Positions 26,201 through 34,320 of a stretch of 64,000 nucleotides of DNA are shown piece after piece. The notes below the pieces were generated by a model that worked only from the letters and a program-made list of their open reading frames with translations, did not search any database and was not told the DNA's origin. The translations under genes were made by a program, and so were the position numbers. Source of the DNA: Myxococcales bacterium (GTDB lineage Bacteria > Myxococcota_A > Polyangia > Palsa-1104 > JAEUJZ01); the NCBI GenBank assembly GCA_016794505.1, contig JAEUJZ010000093.1, forward strand, positions 1 through 64,000, written 5' to 3'. Every line of letters begins with the position of its first letter. The first letter of the stretch is position 1.

Positions 26201-26310
26201 TTGCCGTCGGCGATTAGCTCTACTTTGAAGTTGTGCGCGGACAAGACAGCCCGCAGACGCTCGCTCAGGACGGGATCGTTCTCAACCAGTACAACCAGGC
26301 GCTCCGCCAT
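23260..26310 (-). CDS. FrzS-like pseudo-receiver protein with very long coiled coil
   Basis: 1016 residues from the ATG at 26310, preceded by GGGGAG; upstream in-frame codons lack any protein-like feature. Residues 1-120 are a CheY-like receiver (AERLVVLVENDPVLSERLRAVL; KPY near 110). The position of the phosphoacceptor Asp is occupied by Cys in LIILCIDPKR, so it should not be phosphorylated in the usual way. This matches the pseudo-receiver of Myxococcus FrzS, a polarity protein for type IV pilus motility. A Pro/Ser/Ala linker (about 120-320) leads to ~650 residues of heptad coiled coil with ERDRL-type repeats. It is about twice the size of FrzS (~555). FrzS-like role is an inference. Confidence 0.8.
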   Translation of the reverse strand: MAERLVVLVENDPVLSERLRAVLSAHNFKVELIADGNELITNQTLRPVLIILCIDPKRLGWAICNKVKRTNQFKDTPMIVTSQEATDKDFEDHKKLRTRAEEYLHKPYSIEVLLGKVDRIVGLRAAASDDAVSLDDAVLEELSIDEAVIEEEISTGSLMLPKAQRVDEQIDVETESAFAAIAPSSVSPSPSPSHRTPVAPASLASMAATAPIEPRPQVASSNQATARGPVPDATAPLPRRIELDVAPGARKQVQSGDPTPAPTAAATVLRKATPGSDPSQTLVVQRAAASDVSETLRATVPVEKASANDKALAEALSRAEKAEAQSTYWHDQRDLLASERDRLSSERDRLATERERGTQQLEQANADLRRALGERDQLVADRNQLLLERNQLTSERDALRLTESKGPPPELLAAQARLSSERDQLLAERERWTSEGREQRDRIDRLTAERDDLIAGHDRLAAEFSALRSQLADVQQALHTAQAAQSMHAQSAAGAAQHADLAQREAARAEAALSDAADLRRERDRLRDEVERLQTAASNWSSERAKLHSEIDEAKIAAAAAAARPSGSPASGGLMQSRELITLKEIINKKDKEILDLRDALDAKDRQVLDARDKAREQERQRRELDEKLLEVERESLGFQEKIEALMQDKDVWHEREKGLKGRLEDAQRKLARLDEDLQSTRKRLETEAARGEAALAEERKRAEATLAEQRRQAEATLGEAMQRAADALASEQKKADAALQQLVMERAQREAELQQKHENEVQRLRSATEEDRRALEQRHAQAWAQFEAQYQARFEERVRRHEAEISSLQQSHDAALQDLRQQLAQAQVQAQAQLEQLRQSSAAELAALRAESQQAQHDLRQQLTGHYEGLLAQERRESEARYRLLSEERDRIVTERSALAERASGLEVRLGELLQRQQNTESELATVRAYHAESEAAGQKLRDSLRDRDAQLHALQAELQTMQEQVQAAYQRLLAEEDQRKRTRRALTIALGILDEGGGNAAPAEADSARTPREG

Positions 26311-26617
26311 GACTCTCCCCGCACCGGGCAATCCGGTTTGGCAATTGGGTTTGAAGGACTGAACTACCACGAAACGCCCCCAGCGCTCTACGGGTATCCG
26401 TCCCAGCACAGAGGACTGCTCGCGACCGCGTTGGGCTCGCCCGGCGGGCTCCATGTCTTCCTCCCTGCCGGCGGTTTCTCGTCGAGACAGTGTCGATTTC
26501 TCGTCGCTGTTTACATCGAGCACGCGCACGCCGGGATGACGCGAGAATCGCAGGCAAAAAGGCCCCCAGGCCAGTCGGCGAGCCAAGTAAGGTAGGAAGC
26601 AGGAAAGAAGGAGTGCA
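26311..26617. other. Divergent intergenic region, FrzS-like / paraoxonase-like
   Basis: 307 bp between divergent genes with no credible gene. It contains the TTTCTCGTCG direct repeat pair and, on the minus strand, a short GGCC-TGGG-GGCC stem followed by five T residues (about 26560-26576). Confidence 0.6.
26475..26506. repeat. Two direct repeats TTTCTCGTCG, 22 bp apart
   Basis: Identical 10-mers at 26475-26484 and 26497-26506. Centre-to-centre distance is 22 bp, close to two helical turns, placing both on the same face of the DNA between divergent starts. Possible regulator binding sites. Confidence 0.4.
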
Positions 26618-27706
26618 ATGAAGGCAAAGAGGCTACTCGCCGGAGCTCTGCTTCTGGGTCTTTTCGTCTATGGCGCCAAGGCGGTCACGACCCTGCGACC
26701 GTTTGCGCGCATCGCGCCGCAAGGCACCGCGGGTTGTCGCTTGCTGGAAGCACCCGGCTTGGTCGGCGCGGAAGACATGGAGTTCGATCACGAGAGCGGC
26801 GCGCTGTGGATCGTCGCCGGAGATCGACGCGCCGATCCTTCGCACCGGCCAAGAGACGGCGCGGTGTTTCGCTTTCGTCCGGGGACCGATGTCGCCCCAG
26901 TGCGCGTGTCGATCGTCGGCTTCTCGACGGAGCTGCGACCACACGGCTTGGGCTTGTGGCGCGGCGCCGCGGGGTCGACCGGCGCACGCGAGCTTCGCCT
27001 GTTTAGCGTGCAGCACGGCCGCGAGCATGAGTCCGTCGAGATCTTCGCAGTGGAAGCGACCGGATCCGAGGCCGGTTCTGTGCAGCTTCGCCACGTGCGC
27101 AGCATCACATCGCCGGCCTTCATCAGCCTGAATGATGTCACCCCCGTCGGTCCTGAGGCGTTCTATGCCACAAACGATCACGGTCGGCGCCCACCGCTCG
27201 GCTTTCTGATCGAGGACTTCCTGTTTCTGTCGAATGCCTCGGTTGTTTACTTCGATGGCCAGAGCGCACGGCGCGTCGCTAGCGATCTGCGCTATGCCAA
27301 CGGCATCACCGCCGATCGCGGCGGACGCTATGTGCTCGTCGCTGAGACCATGGCCGAGCGAATGTCGGTGTTCGCCCGTCAACCCGATGGCGGGCTCAGC
27401 CTAGTTGCGCAGCACGCGCTAGACACCGCCCCCGACAACTTCGCGCAAGACGAGCAAGGCACCTATTTTGTCGCGGCCCACCCGTCGGCGCTGCAGTTCT
27501 TGCGACATGCAGGAAAGGCGAGCGTCCCCTCGGCATCGCAGGCCCTGCGCTTTCAGCTCTCTGAACGTGGGCGCATCGAACAGGTCAGCGTGCCCTGGCA
27601 AGACGATGGCCGCATGCTGTCCGCGTCCAGCGTGGCTGCGGCCCGCGGCTCGACGTTCTATGTCGGCGCGGTCTTCGCACCAGGCATCCTCGCCTGCAGC
27701 CGCTGA
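26618..27706 (+). CDS. Paraoxonase/arylesterase-like beta-propeller protein
   Basis: 362 residues with GAAGGAG before the ATG. The first ~22 residues (RLLAGALLLGLFVYGAKAV) form an uncleaved anchor or signal. The rest is a six-bladed propeller: AEDMEFDHESGALWI, RPHGLGLWRG, SLNDVTPVGPEAFYATNDHG, LRYANGITADRGGRYVLVAET, DTAPDNFAQDE. These correspond to the calcium-binding Glu, Asn and Asp positions of serum paraoxonase and SMP-30 type lactonases. It probably hydrolyses a lactone or ester at or outside the inner membrane; whether it acts on acyl-homoserine lactones is open. Confidence 0.8.
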   Translation: MKAKRLLAGALLLGLFVYGAKAVTTLRPFARIAPQGTAGCRLLEAPGLVGAEDMEFDHESGALWIVAGDRRADPSHRPRDGAVFRFRPGTDVAPVRVSIVGFSTELRPHGLGLWRGAAGSTGARELRLFSVQHGREHESVEIFAVEATGSEAGSVQLRHVRSITSPAFISLNDVTPVGPEAFYATNDHGRRPPLGFLIEDFLFLSNASVVYFDGQSARRVASDLRYANGITADRGGRYVLVAETMAERMSVFARQPDGGLSLVAQHALDTAPDNFAQDEQGTYFVAAHPSALQFLRHAGKASVPSASQALRFQLSERGRIEQVSVPWQDDGRMLSASSVAAARGSTFYVGAVFAPGILACSR

Positions 27707-27713
27707 TCGTCGG

Positions 27714-29117
27714 CTACCCGAAGCGCTCTTTGGCTTGCTTGCGATCGAGTTTTTGCATCGCGTTTCGTGGCAGCGGCTCGTCGATGACGCGCACATCCCG
27801 CGGTCGTTTGTACTTGGCGAGGCGCTCTGTACACCACGCCAAGACCGACTCTGACGAAAGCGATCCGCGCGGCACAACGACGGCGCGGATCACCTCGCCC
27901 AGCGCCGCATCCGGGATCGGAATGGCGATGGCTTCAGCAATCGCCGGATGCTGCAGCAGCACTTCTTCGATCTCGACCGGAGCGATGTTCGTGCCGCCCG
28001 AGATGATGATGTCCTTGGCTCGTCCCGTGATGTAGACATAGCCATCGGTGTCGGCGCGACCGAGATCTCCGGTGCGGAAGAAGCCGTTTTCGTGGTGCGT
28101 GGCAGCATCGACTTCGCCGCCCCAATAGCCCGAAAAGACACTTGGGCCGCGCACGATGATCTCGCCCGTATCTAGGAAGCGCACGTCCATGCCAGGCAGC
28201 GGCTTACCAACCGAGCCTTTTCTGGGCGCTGACACGGGATTCGCGGTGATCATCGCTGTCTCAGTCATGCCATAGCGATTGACGATGGCGCGACCGTACT
28301 CGTGCTCCCAGCGATCCTCTAGGCTGCGGTCCAGCGGGGCCGAGCCACTGACCCACAAGCGCATGGATGGCAGCGCGCGGCGCGGCACTTCGAGCATGCG
28401 GTGATACATGGCCGGGACGCCGAAGAACATCGTCGCAGCGCTGTGTTGAATCGCATCGAGCGCGGTCTCGGGCGCGAACTTTTCCTGCAAGACCAGCGTG
28501 CAGCCCGTGGCGATCCAGCCGTTTAGGCCGTTGCCCAGCCCGTGCAGATGCATGAGCGGAAGACACAAGACCAGTGTGTCGCGATCGCTCCATTCCCACA
28601 GCTCGACGAGGCCGCGGATGTTGTGCTCAAGATTAGCGTGCTTCAGCGGAACGCCCTTGGGCTTGCCCGATGTGCCAGACGTAAAACAGAACATCGAAAA
28701 GTGGTCGTCTTCTGGCCGCGTTCCATCGGATGGCTGGCTGGCCAGAAGCTCACGCGGCGTGCTGCGGGCAACCTCCGGTGCAGCCTCGGCCGCGATCGAA
28801 AGCCGCGCTTCATCGGTGACGACCCACGTCGCCCCCGTATGCGTGATCGGGTGGGCGGCTTCGCGAACCGTATAGGCTGAGTTGATCGGTACGCGCACCG
28901 CCCCCGCAAGCTGGATGCCCAGATGGACAAAGAGCGTCTCGGGTGTGTTCGGCAAGAAGACCGCGACGCGATCTCCAGGGCGCACGGCAAGGCCGCCTGC
29001 GATCCGGCGAGCGGCATCGAGCACCTGGCTCCAGGTAAAGCGCTGATCGCCCCAGATCAGCGCCGTCTTCCCGGCATGCTGCGTCGCTGTTTCCAAGAAC
29101 ATGGATACAAGGCTCAT
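27714..29117 (-). CDS. Acyl-CoA synthetase (AMP-forming), malonyl-CoA-synthetase-like
   Basis: 467 residues, shorter than most fatty acyl-CoA ligases. ANL-family motifs: FTSGTSGKPKG (145-155), YGMTETAM (about 283), FRTGDLGRADTDGYVYITGRAKDIIISGG, and the catalytic lysine segment RNAMQKLDRK at the C-terminus. LPLMHLHGLGNGLNG resembles the acid-binding region of MatB malonyl-CoA synthetases. The reaction is ATP-dependent activation of a carboxylate to its CoA thioester; substrate is uncertain. It follows the GT2 gene by 43 bases on the same strand. Confidence 0.87.
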   Translation of the reverse strand: MSLVSMFLETATQHAGKTALIWGDQRFTWSQVLDAARRIAGGLAVRPGDRVAVFLPNTPETLFVHLGIQLAGAVRVPINSAYTVREAAHPITHTGATWVVTDEARLSIAAEAAPEVARSTPRELLASQPSDGTRPEDDHFSMFCFTSGTSGKPKGVPLKHANLEHNIRGLVELWEWSDRDTLVLCLPLMHLHGLGNGLNGWIATGCTLVLQEKFAPETALDAIQHSAATMFFGVPAMYHRMLEVPRRALPSMRLWVSGSAPLDRSLEDRWEHEYGRAIVNRYGMTETAMITANPVSAPRKGSVGKPLPGMDVRFLDTGEIIVRGPSVFSGYWGGEVDAATHHENGFFRTGDLGRADTDGYVYITGRAKDIIISGGTNIAPVEIEEVLLQHPAIAEAIAIPIPDAALGEVIRAVVVPRGSLSSESVLAWCTERLAKYKRPRDVRVIDEPLPRNAMQKLDRKQAKERFG

Positions 29118-29160
29118 GGGCAGGGCAGCCTATCACCGATGAGAGCCGTCGCGCGGCTCA

Positions 29161-30738
29161 TTACAGCGCCGGGCGGCGCAGGCTGCCCAAGCCAACCCAC
29201 AAAAGTCCAAGCGCGATGCAGCCGATGAGCGCGATTCCGGTCTGAAGCTGTGCGCGAAAAAGAACCACGCCGGCCAGCGCCAAATACAGCAGGCCCAGCG
29301 CGACCTCGACCAGCGGTGAGAGAGCTTGACCCAGCCTGCGCGCGGGACGAATGCCCGTCCCAAGCGACGAATCCGGCCGGATCGAATCGGACGCATCGCC
29401 GGCTTTGGGCGTGCGTTGGAATTCCGATCGTGCAGGCGATTCAACCAACCCGCGCAACAGCGCAGCAGAGAGCGGCCACGACAAGCCCATGGACAGCGGG
29501 ATCAGAAGCGGCGAAAGCAGCGCGGCCTGAAGCAGCGAGCGACCTGCCTGCCGACGAGCCGCGCAGTAATACACGGCCACGGCAAACACGAACAAAAGCA
29601 AGCCCGCCCGCAGACTGATCGCTGCAAGCGCAAGCTGGGCGACGCGTTCTAGGCTCTGTGCGCGCGATGACTCGACGGGGACAACGGTCTGCGAGGCCGG
29701 TGTTTGTCCCAACACCACAAGCGGCAGCCACAGCAGCGACAGCGCCAAGTACGGCTGACGCGCGTGACGCGTTAGATGCGCGAGCAGCGTCACCACGCTA
29801 CGCAGGTGCAGACCCTCGCGCGTCATCTTGCCGACCAGGCTGCGAAGAACCTGCACGCCCCCGCCGACCCAGCGCTGCTGCTGCACACGAAAGCTGCTCA
29901 TCTGCGCGGGCAGCTCACTGGGCACAGCAACGGAAGCCACGTGGCGACCGCGATAGCCACGCAAGTGCGCACGGTACGACACGTCGAGATCTTCGGTCAG
30001 CACCGAAGCCGTCTGCGAATCGCCAAGCCAGCCACCAGCCTCGCGCAGCGCCTGCATGCGAAAAATTCCGCTGGTGCCGTTCCACTGAAGCGGCAGCGCG
30101 TTCGCATCCAGATAGGCCTGCTCCACGAGCATCAAGCCGTCCAAGATCAGAGCCTGCAAGCGCGTCAGCAGGTTATTGCTTTCGTTGAGATATGCCCAGC
30201 GACTCTGCACAAAGGCTGCCTTCTTGTCGCCGAGCAGCACTGGCATCAAGCGGCGCAGAAAGTCTGCGGGCGGCACAAAATCGGCGTCGAAGATCGCAAC
30301 ATACGCGCAGTCTGGCGCAAGCTGCGACAAGCCGTGCGCCAAGTTTCCGGCCTTGTAACCACGGCGATCCGCACGACGCAGAACACGGATGTCGACGCCC
30401 TGCTTCTTCCGCTCAGCGACCAGGCGATCGATCAGCTGGCGCGTGTCATCGGTCGAGTCATCAAGCACATCGATCGAAAGACGCGGCCAATCGAGCGCGC
30501 ACGCCGCGGTGATGGCTCGCGCGGCCACGGCTTGCTCGTTGTACATGGGTAGCTGCACCGTGATGTGGGGAAGCGCATCAGACGTGGCGAGCAGCGGAGG
30601 CAGCGCGGCCGGGGCTGGCTGACGAAGGCTCCAAAGACCCAAGCGCAGAAGGTGCAACGAGGCAGCGAGCAGCAACAAGAACAGGCCCAGCTTCAAGACC
30701 ACCAGGAGCCAAAGCAACGGCCACGCGAGGTGCAGCAT
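29161..30738 (-). CDS. Membrane GT2 glycosyltransferase, cellulose-synthase-like
   Basis: 525 residues. One or two N-terminal helices (LLWLLVVLKLGLFLLLLAASLHLL), then a cytosolic GT-A domain: PMYNEQ, DDSTDDT (D93/D94), FDADF, TEDLDVSYRA, and QQQRWVGGG, matching the D, DxD, TED and Q(Q/R)xRW signature of processive GT2 enzymes. Four or more helices follow, with a disordered Ser/Arg-rich loop near 430-455. Likely polymerises or transfers sugar across the inner membrane; similar enzymes make beta-glucans or glycolipids. Cotranscribed with the hydrolase upstream. Confidence 0.87.
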   Translation of the reverse strand: MLHLAWPLLWLLVVLKLGLFLLLLAASLHLLRLGLWSLRQPAPAALPPLLATSDALPHITVQLPMYNEQAVAARAITAACALDWPRLSIDVLDDSTDDTRQLIDRLVAERKKQGVDIRVLRRADRRGYKAGNLAHGLSQLAPDCAYVAIFDADFVPPADFLRRLMPVLLGDKKAAFVQSRWAYLNESNNLLTRLQALILDGLMLVEQAYLDANALPLQWNGTSGIFRMQALREAGGWLGDSQTASVLTEDLDVSYRAHLRGYRGRHVASVAVPSELPAQMSSFRVQQQRWVGGGVQVLRSLVGKMTREGLHLRSVVTLLAHLTRHARQPYLALSLLWLPLVVLGQTPASQTVVPVESSRAQSLERVAQLALAAISLRAGLLLFVFAVAVYYCAARRQAGRSLLQAALLSPLLIPLSMGLSWPLSAALLRGLVESPARSEFQRTPKAGDASDSIRPDSSLGTGIRPARRLGQALSPLVEVALGLLYLALAGVVLFRAQLQTGIALIGCIALGLLWVGLGSLRRPAL

Positions 30739-30743
30739 GCGAG

Positions 30744-31556
30744 CTACCAGCGGTTCCGTAGCTCGCGCAGCTTGACGAAGATCGCTTCATCGCTGGCCAG
30801 CTCGTCAAGCTCGGGGAAGCGCTCGCGCAGACGCGACCGCAGCGCCGGACTGCGCAGGCGGAAAAAGACGTTGAACGTCTTCTCTTGCCCAAGCGTAGTG
30901 ACGAGCGGCTGGTTCATGTCCTGCTCGCGAACGCGCGGCAGCAGCGCCTGCGCCGCTTGGTTGTCGGGCTCGCGATCGAGAGTGAAGCCGAGATTGCGCG
31001 CGATGTAATCGTGCCCAGGGTACACCCGCGTCGTGTCCGGCAGCTTGACGAGCTGGTCGGCAAAGCTCTGGTAAAGGACGTGCGGATCGCCACCGTTGTG
31101 GCAGTTACCGGCTCCGGCATTGAACAGCGTGTCCCCACAGAACAGGGCCGATTCTGTGCCCGCCGCATCGCGCTCGACGAATTCGGCGTACAGGCAGACG
31201 TGGGTCATCGTGTGGCCCGGCGTGTCGAGGACGCGAAGCTCAACGCTCTTGCCCACGCGAAGGACATCCCCCGCGGACAGGCCGCGATCGATGCCTGGGA
31301 TGGCATCGCTGGACTTCGCATGCGCGAGCAGCTTGGCGTTGGTAGCGGCTCGCAGCGGCTCGTTGCCACCTGTGTGATCCGGGTGCTCGTGCGTGTTGAC
31401 GATCTGCGTGATCTGCACGCCCAGAGCCTTGGCCTGCGCCAAGCACAAGGCATGGTCCAGCGGATCGATAACCAGCGCCTCTCCCGTCTGGGAACAGGCA
31501 ATCAGGTAATGGAAGTTGCGAAAGTCATTTCCGGTCCAGATCTGCTCAATGCGCAT
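30744..31556 (-). CDS. Metallo-beta-lactamase-fold hydrolase, glyoxalase II-like
   Basis: 270 residues from the ATG at 31556. THEHPDH (55-61) supplies metal ligands; GNEPL, LDTPGHT, FCGDTLF and YPGHDY complete the set. The C-terminal helical segment with LRELRNRW resembles the glutathione-binding end of hydroxyacylglutathione hydrolase (GloB). It would release D-lactate from lactoylglutathione or cleave related thioesters. Length fits GloB. An upstream in-frame extension to 31682 has no ribosome site. Its stop is five bases before the GT2 start. Confidence 0.87.
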   Translation of the reverse strand: MRIEQIWTGNDFRNFHYLIACSQTGEALVIDPLDHALCLAQAKALGVQITQIVNTHEHPDHTGGNEPLRAATNAKLLAHAKSSDAIPGIDRGLSAGDVLRVGKSVELRVLDTPGHTMTHVCLYAEFVERDAAGTESALFCGDTLFNAGAGNCHNGGDPHVLYQSFADQLVKLPDTTRVYPGHDYIARNLGFTLDREPDNQAAQALLPRVREQDMNQPLVTTLGQEKTFNVFFRLRSPALRSRLRERFPELDELASDEAIFVKLRELRNRW

Positions 31557-31670
31557 CGATCGCGCATCTTGAAGCAGGTGCCCAGCCCTTGGCGATCGAT
31601 TTTCTCCATCGACGGTTGATAGACCCGCGAATGGGAACTTGATATGCTCAAATTTCTCATAGGAGTGTCC

Positions 31671-32435
31671 ATGCGTGCGCACCGTTCCTTCTGTCTAGCA
31701 GCAGCCCTTTCTCTGTGCGGTATCGGCCCAGCACTCGCGCAAACCAGCGGCGATGGCAGCCCACCCGCTTCGCCTTCAGAAAGCACGACGCCGGCTCCCT
31801 CGGCCAACGAGATCGCTGCGGCCAGTAGTGGCGAGTCCGGCGGCGGCATGAAGCAGAAAATGAATGGTGTCACCGTTGCACTCAGCTTGATGACACGCTC
31901 GCCCTTCGTGCAGACCAGCGGCACCAACTCATTCGTGGGCAGCGGCATCGCAGGCGAGATGTTCGCGGGCTACAAGCTGGACCGCTTCTTCTTCGGCCTC
32001 GGCTTTTCGATCGATCATGCCGGCAACAGCACCAAGCTGGCCTCAGCAGCTGGCTACTCCACAACCACGACCGAGAGCACCTCGTTCTTGATCTCACCGG
32101 GTGTGCAGATCGCAGCGCTGCGGGCGGCATCTGGACGCTTGGAGCTCCTGGGAACGGCGCAGTTCGGATTCGGCCGCGCCGTCACGTCACGCTCCGACGA
32201 GCCGGCGCTCCCCAACAACGTCTCGCCGAACTTTCCCAACACCAACTTTCACTTGAACTATCAGTTCGGGCCGGGCCTGCGCTTCTTCTTCATCCCGCAG
32301 TTCGCTCTCCAACTGCTGAGTGGCATCGAGGGCGACCACTTCTTTGCCTCGCAAGATGCCCCCTCGGGCCTGCGCTCTGACCAGATCAACACGGTCAGCA
32401 TTTACGGCAAGCTCGGCCTTTTGGGCGTGTTCTAG
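31671..32435 (+). CDS. Exported protein, probable outer-membrane barrel
   Basis: 254 residues from the ATG at 31671, seven bases after AGGAG. Signal peptide SFCLAAALSLCGIGPALAQ. After a Ser/Pro/Thr-rich spacer with GGGMKQKMNG come alternating strands (VTVALSLMTRSPF, GSGIAGEMFAGYKLDRFFFGLGFSID, LLGTAQFGFGRA, LNYQFGPGLRFFFIPQFALQLLSGIEG) ending YGKLGLLGVF, a C-terminal Phe typical of barrels. Unknown function. Followed by a Cys-rich lipoprotein on the same strand. Confidence 0.7.
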   Translation: MRAHRSFCLAAALSLCGIGPALAQTSGDGSPPASPSESTTPAPSANEIAAASSGESGGGMKQKMNGVTVALSLMTRSPFVQTSGTNSFVGSGIAGEMFAGYKLDRFFFGLGFSIDHAGNSTKLASAAGYSTTTTESTSFLISPGVQIAALRAASGRLELLGTAQFGFGRAVTSRSDEPALPNNVSPNFPNTNFHLNYQFGPGLRFFFIPQFALQLLSGIEGDHFFASQDAPSGLRSDQINTVSIYGKLGLLGVF

Positions 32436-32507
32436 GCAGCCCGACGTCGCGTGCTCGCCCTTTCCCGACTGACCTTAGACCTGGGCTTTACGACCTGGAG
32501 GTTTCTC

Positions 32508-33371
32508 ATGAAGAACGCATTTCTGCTCTGCTTCTCGCTTTGCGCGGCGGCGGCTTCGGTTGGCTGCGGCGTCTCGGTCACGACATCGACCACCAACCCA
32601 GACACCTATGAGGGCTATCTAAAAGCCGTCAATCAGCTCAGCTGCGAAGCCGGCGAGCGCTGCTGCGGCACGACGTGCAGCACCAGCAATGACATGAACT
32701 TTCTCAAGACCTCGACGCGCACGCTTGAGTTCATCAGCCAGGGACTGCTGCGCTACGACCCTGCTGCGGCGGCCGAGTGCTTAGCGTGGCAGAGCCAGCG
32801 CCTAAGCGTCTGCGACAAACCATCGTTCCAGCTGCCCAAGCAGCCGACTGCCTGTGGCAAGGTGACCGTACCCAACACGCAGGCCGGTGGCATGTGTGAC
32901 ACCACGATCGGCAACTGCGTCGCCGAGACGCTCTGCCGCTCGGGAACCTGCATCGCCATTCCCACCGTGGGTCAGGCCTGCTCGACGACCTTCTTCCCGC
33001 CGTGCATTAGCACCGCGTACTGCGACATCGTGGGCGGCAACGTCTGTCGCGCCTTGCCGGGCGGTGGTCAGAACTGCGCCATGTCCAATCAGTGCGCCAC
33101 CGGCTTCTACTGCGACTCGATGACCCGGCTCTGCACACCCAATGGGCAGAGTGGTCAGGCATGCAGTGGCACCAGCAAGCCATGCGACACAGCGGCCGGC
33201 CTGATCTGCTTGAGCAACTCGACCTGTGGCCTGCCCCAGCCGGACGGCTCGCCCTGCACCTCGCCCGATCACTGCCAAAGCGCACGCTGCAGCGGCTTGA
33301 CCACGGGCTCTACCTGCCAGCCTCAGCTCTCACCGACGACGCTGCGCCATCAGCTCTGCGGCCTGCGCTAA
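32508..33371 (+). CDS. Cysteine-rich secreted lipoprotein, second copy type
   Basis: 287 residues from the ATG at 32508, eight bases after CTGGAGG. Signal NAFLLCFSLCAAAASVGC with a lipobox-like ASVGC. The mature protein has about 30 cysteines in repeated modules (CEAGERCCGTTC, GQNCAMSNQCATGFYCDSMTRLC, GQACSGTSKPCDTAAGLIC, GSPCTSPDHCQSARC). The pattern resembles the C-terminal half of the lipoprotein at 12755-14047, so the two share a module type. Unknown function; likely surface-exposed. Confidence 0.75.
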   Translation: MKNAFLLCFSLCAAAASVGCGVSVTTSTTNPDTYEGYLKAVNQLSCEAGERCCGTTCSTSNDMNFLKTSTRTLEFISQGLLRYDPAAAAECLAWQSQRLSVCDKPSFQLPKQPTACGKVTVPNTQAGGMCDTTIGNCVAETLCRSGTCIAIPTVGQACSTTFFPPCISTAYCDIVGGNVCRALPGGGQNCAMSNQCATGFYCDSMTRLCTPNGQSGQACSGTSKPCDTAAGLICLSNSTCGLPQPDGSPCTSPDHCQSARCSGLTTGSTCQPQLSPTTLRHQLCGLR

Positions 33372-33414
33372 CGCACGTCCTACCGCAAGAAATCCCACCT
33401 TCGCTGGCCGTTCA

Positions 33415-33436
33415 TCCCAGCTGCCTCTAGCTGGGA
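33415..33436. terminator. Bidirectional hairpin between convergent genes
   Basis: TCCCAGCT and AGCTGGGA form a perfect 8-bp stem with loop GCCTCT between the lipoprotein stop (33371) and the convergent hydrolase gene, whose stop codon lies in the loop. No T-tract, so the strength is uncertain. Confidence 0.5.
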
Positions 33437-34308
33437 ATGTGAATCCAAAGTCGCTGCAAGAGGCCTTCAGGATCTTCTGCATGAACCCAGTGATCGGTGG
33501 GCAGCACATCGCATGTGACCTGCGCACTGTTCGCTGCCAAAGCCTGCGCACGCTCGCGATCCTCGGTCGAATAGGAGGACGATCGCGCGCCAATGATCAA
33601 ATGAACGCGTAGCGAGGAGGGTGGCTGCTCGATCAAAGGCCACAGATCCTCTGCGAAATAGCTCGCAAGCAGCGCCTGCAGCTCATCGAGGTTGAGAGCA
33701 AAGCGCACGCCACCGTCGGTGGACTGCTCGGTGCTTTGTGCCAGCCACTGCGCCAGCATGCGGCTTAGGCCATGGGCCTGCACTGCATCGACAAAGGCCG
33801 CGCGCGAAGGGAATTGGCGCGGCAAGGTGCGCAGCATGCGAATCACTGAAAGCGCGCTATCCCGACCTGCGACCTCTTCGGGTCGACGCATCCCAGGGTT
33901 GCTGTCGATCGTCATCACATGCACAGGCTGCGCAAGCGCGACCGCCCGTTCGAACGCCTGGTTGCTCGGATGCAAAAGGGCCCGCTGCGCCGCCTGCAGC
34001 GCGACCTTGCCGCCAAAGCTGTGTCCCACGATGGCCCCGACGGGAATTGAGCGTGAACACAGGGCCAACACATCGTCTGCGGCGGCAGCGAGCGAGGGCT
34101 CCGGGCTGCCCTTGGGCGATGCGCCATGGCCGCGCAGATCGACAAGCCAAGCATCCCAGGCCGGACGCTGGTCCACGAACCGACGCGCGATCGTGCGCAA
34201 GTTGGCACCACGCCCCAGCATGCCGTGCAGAAACAACAGGCGCTGCGTCGCTCGCCCAGGGCTGGTCACGTGTTCAAAGGCCAGCTCAACAGACCGGAAT
34301 GTATCCAT
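33427..34308 (-). CDS. Alpha/beta hydrolase (ABHD11/YbfF-like esterase)
   Basis: 293 residues, no signal peptide. FLHGMLGRGANLRTIARRF (oxyanion region), VDLRGHGAS, nucleophile elbow GHSFGG with S97, and a C-terminal DHWVH carrying the catalytic His. The order fits ABHD11-type thioesterase/esterases. A cap of about 100 helical residues follows the elbow. It is last in the minus-strand operon after DprE2-like, 12 bases downstream, so it may process the same lipid intermediate, but this is not shown. Confidence 0.85.
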   Translation of the reverse strand: MDTFRSVELAFEHVTSPGRATQRLLFLHGMLGRGANLRTIARRFVDQRPAWDAWLVDLRGHGASPKGSPEPSLAAAADDVLALCSRSIPVGAIVGHSFGGKVALQAAQRALLHPSNQAFERAVALAQPVHVMTIDSNPGMRRPEEVAGRDSALSVIRMLRTLPRQFPSRAAFVDAVQAHGLSRMLAQWLAQSTEQSTDGGVRFALNLDELQALLASYFAEDLWPLIEQPPSSLRVHLIIGARSSSYSTEDRERAQALAANSAQVTCDVLPTDHWVHAEDPEGLLQRLWIHIPS

Positions 34309-34320
34309 TGTCCAGCAGGC

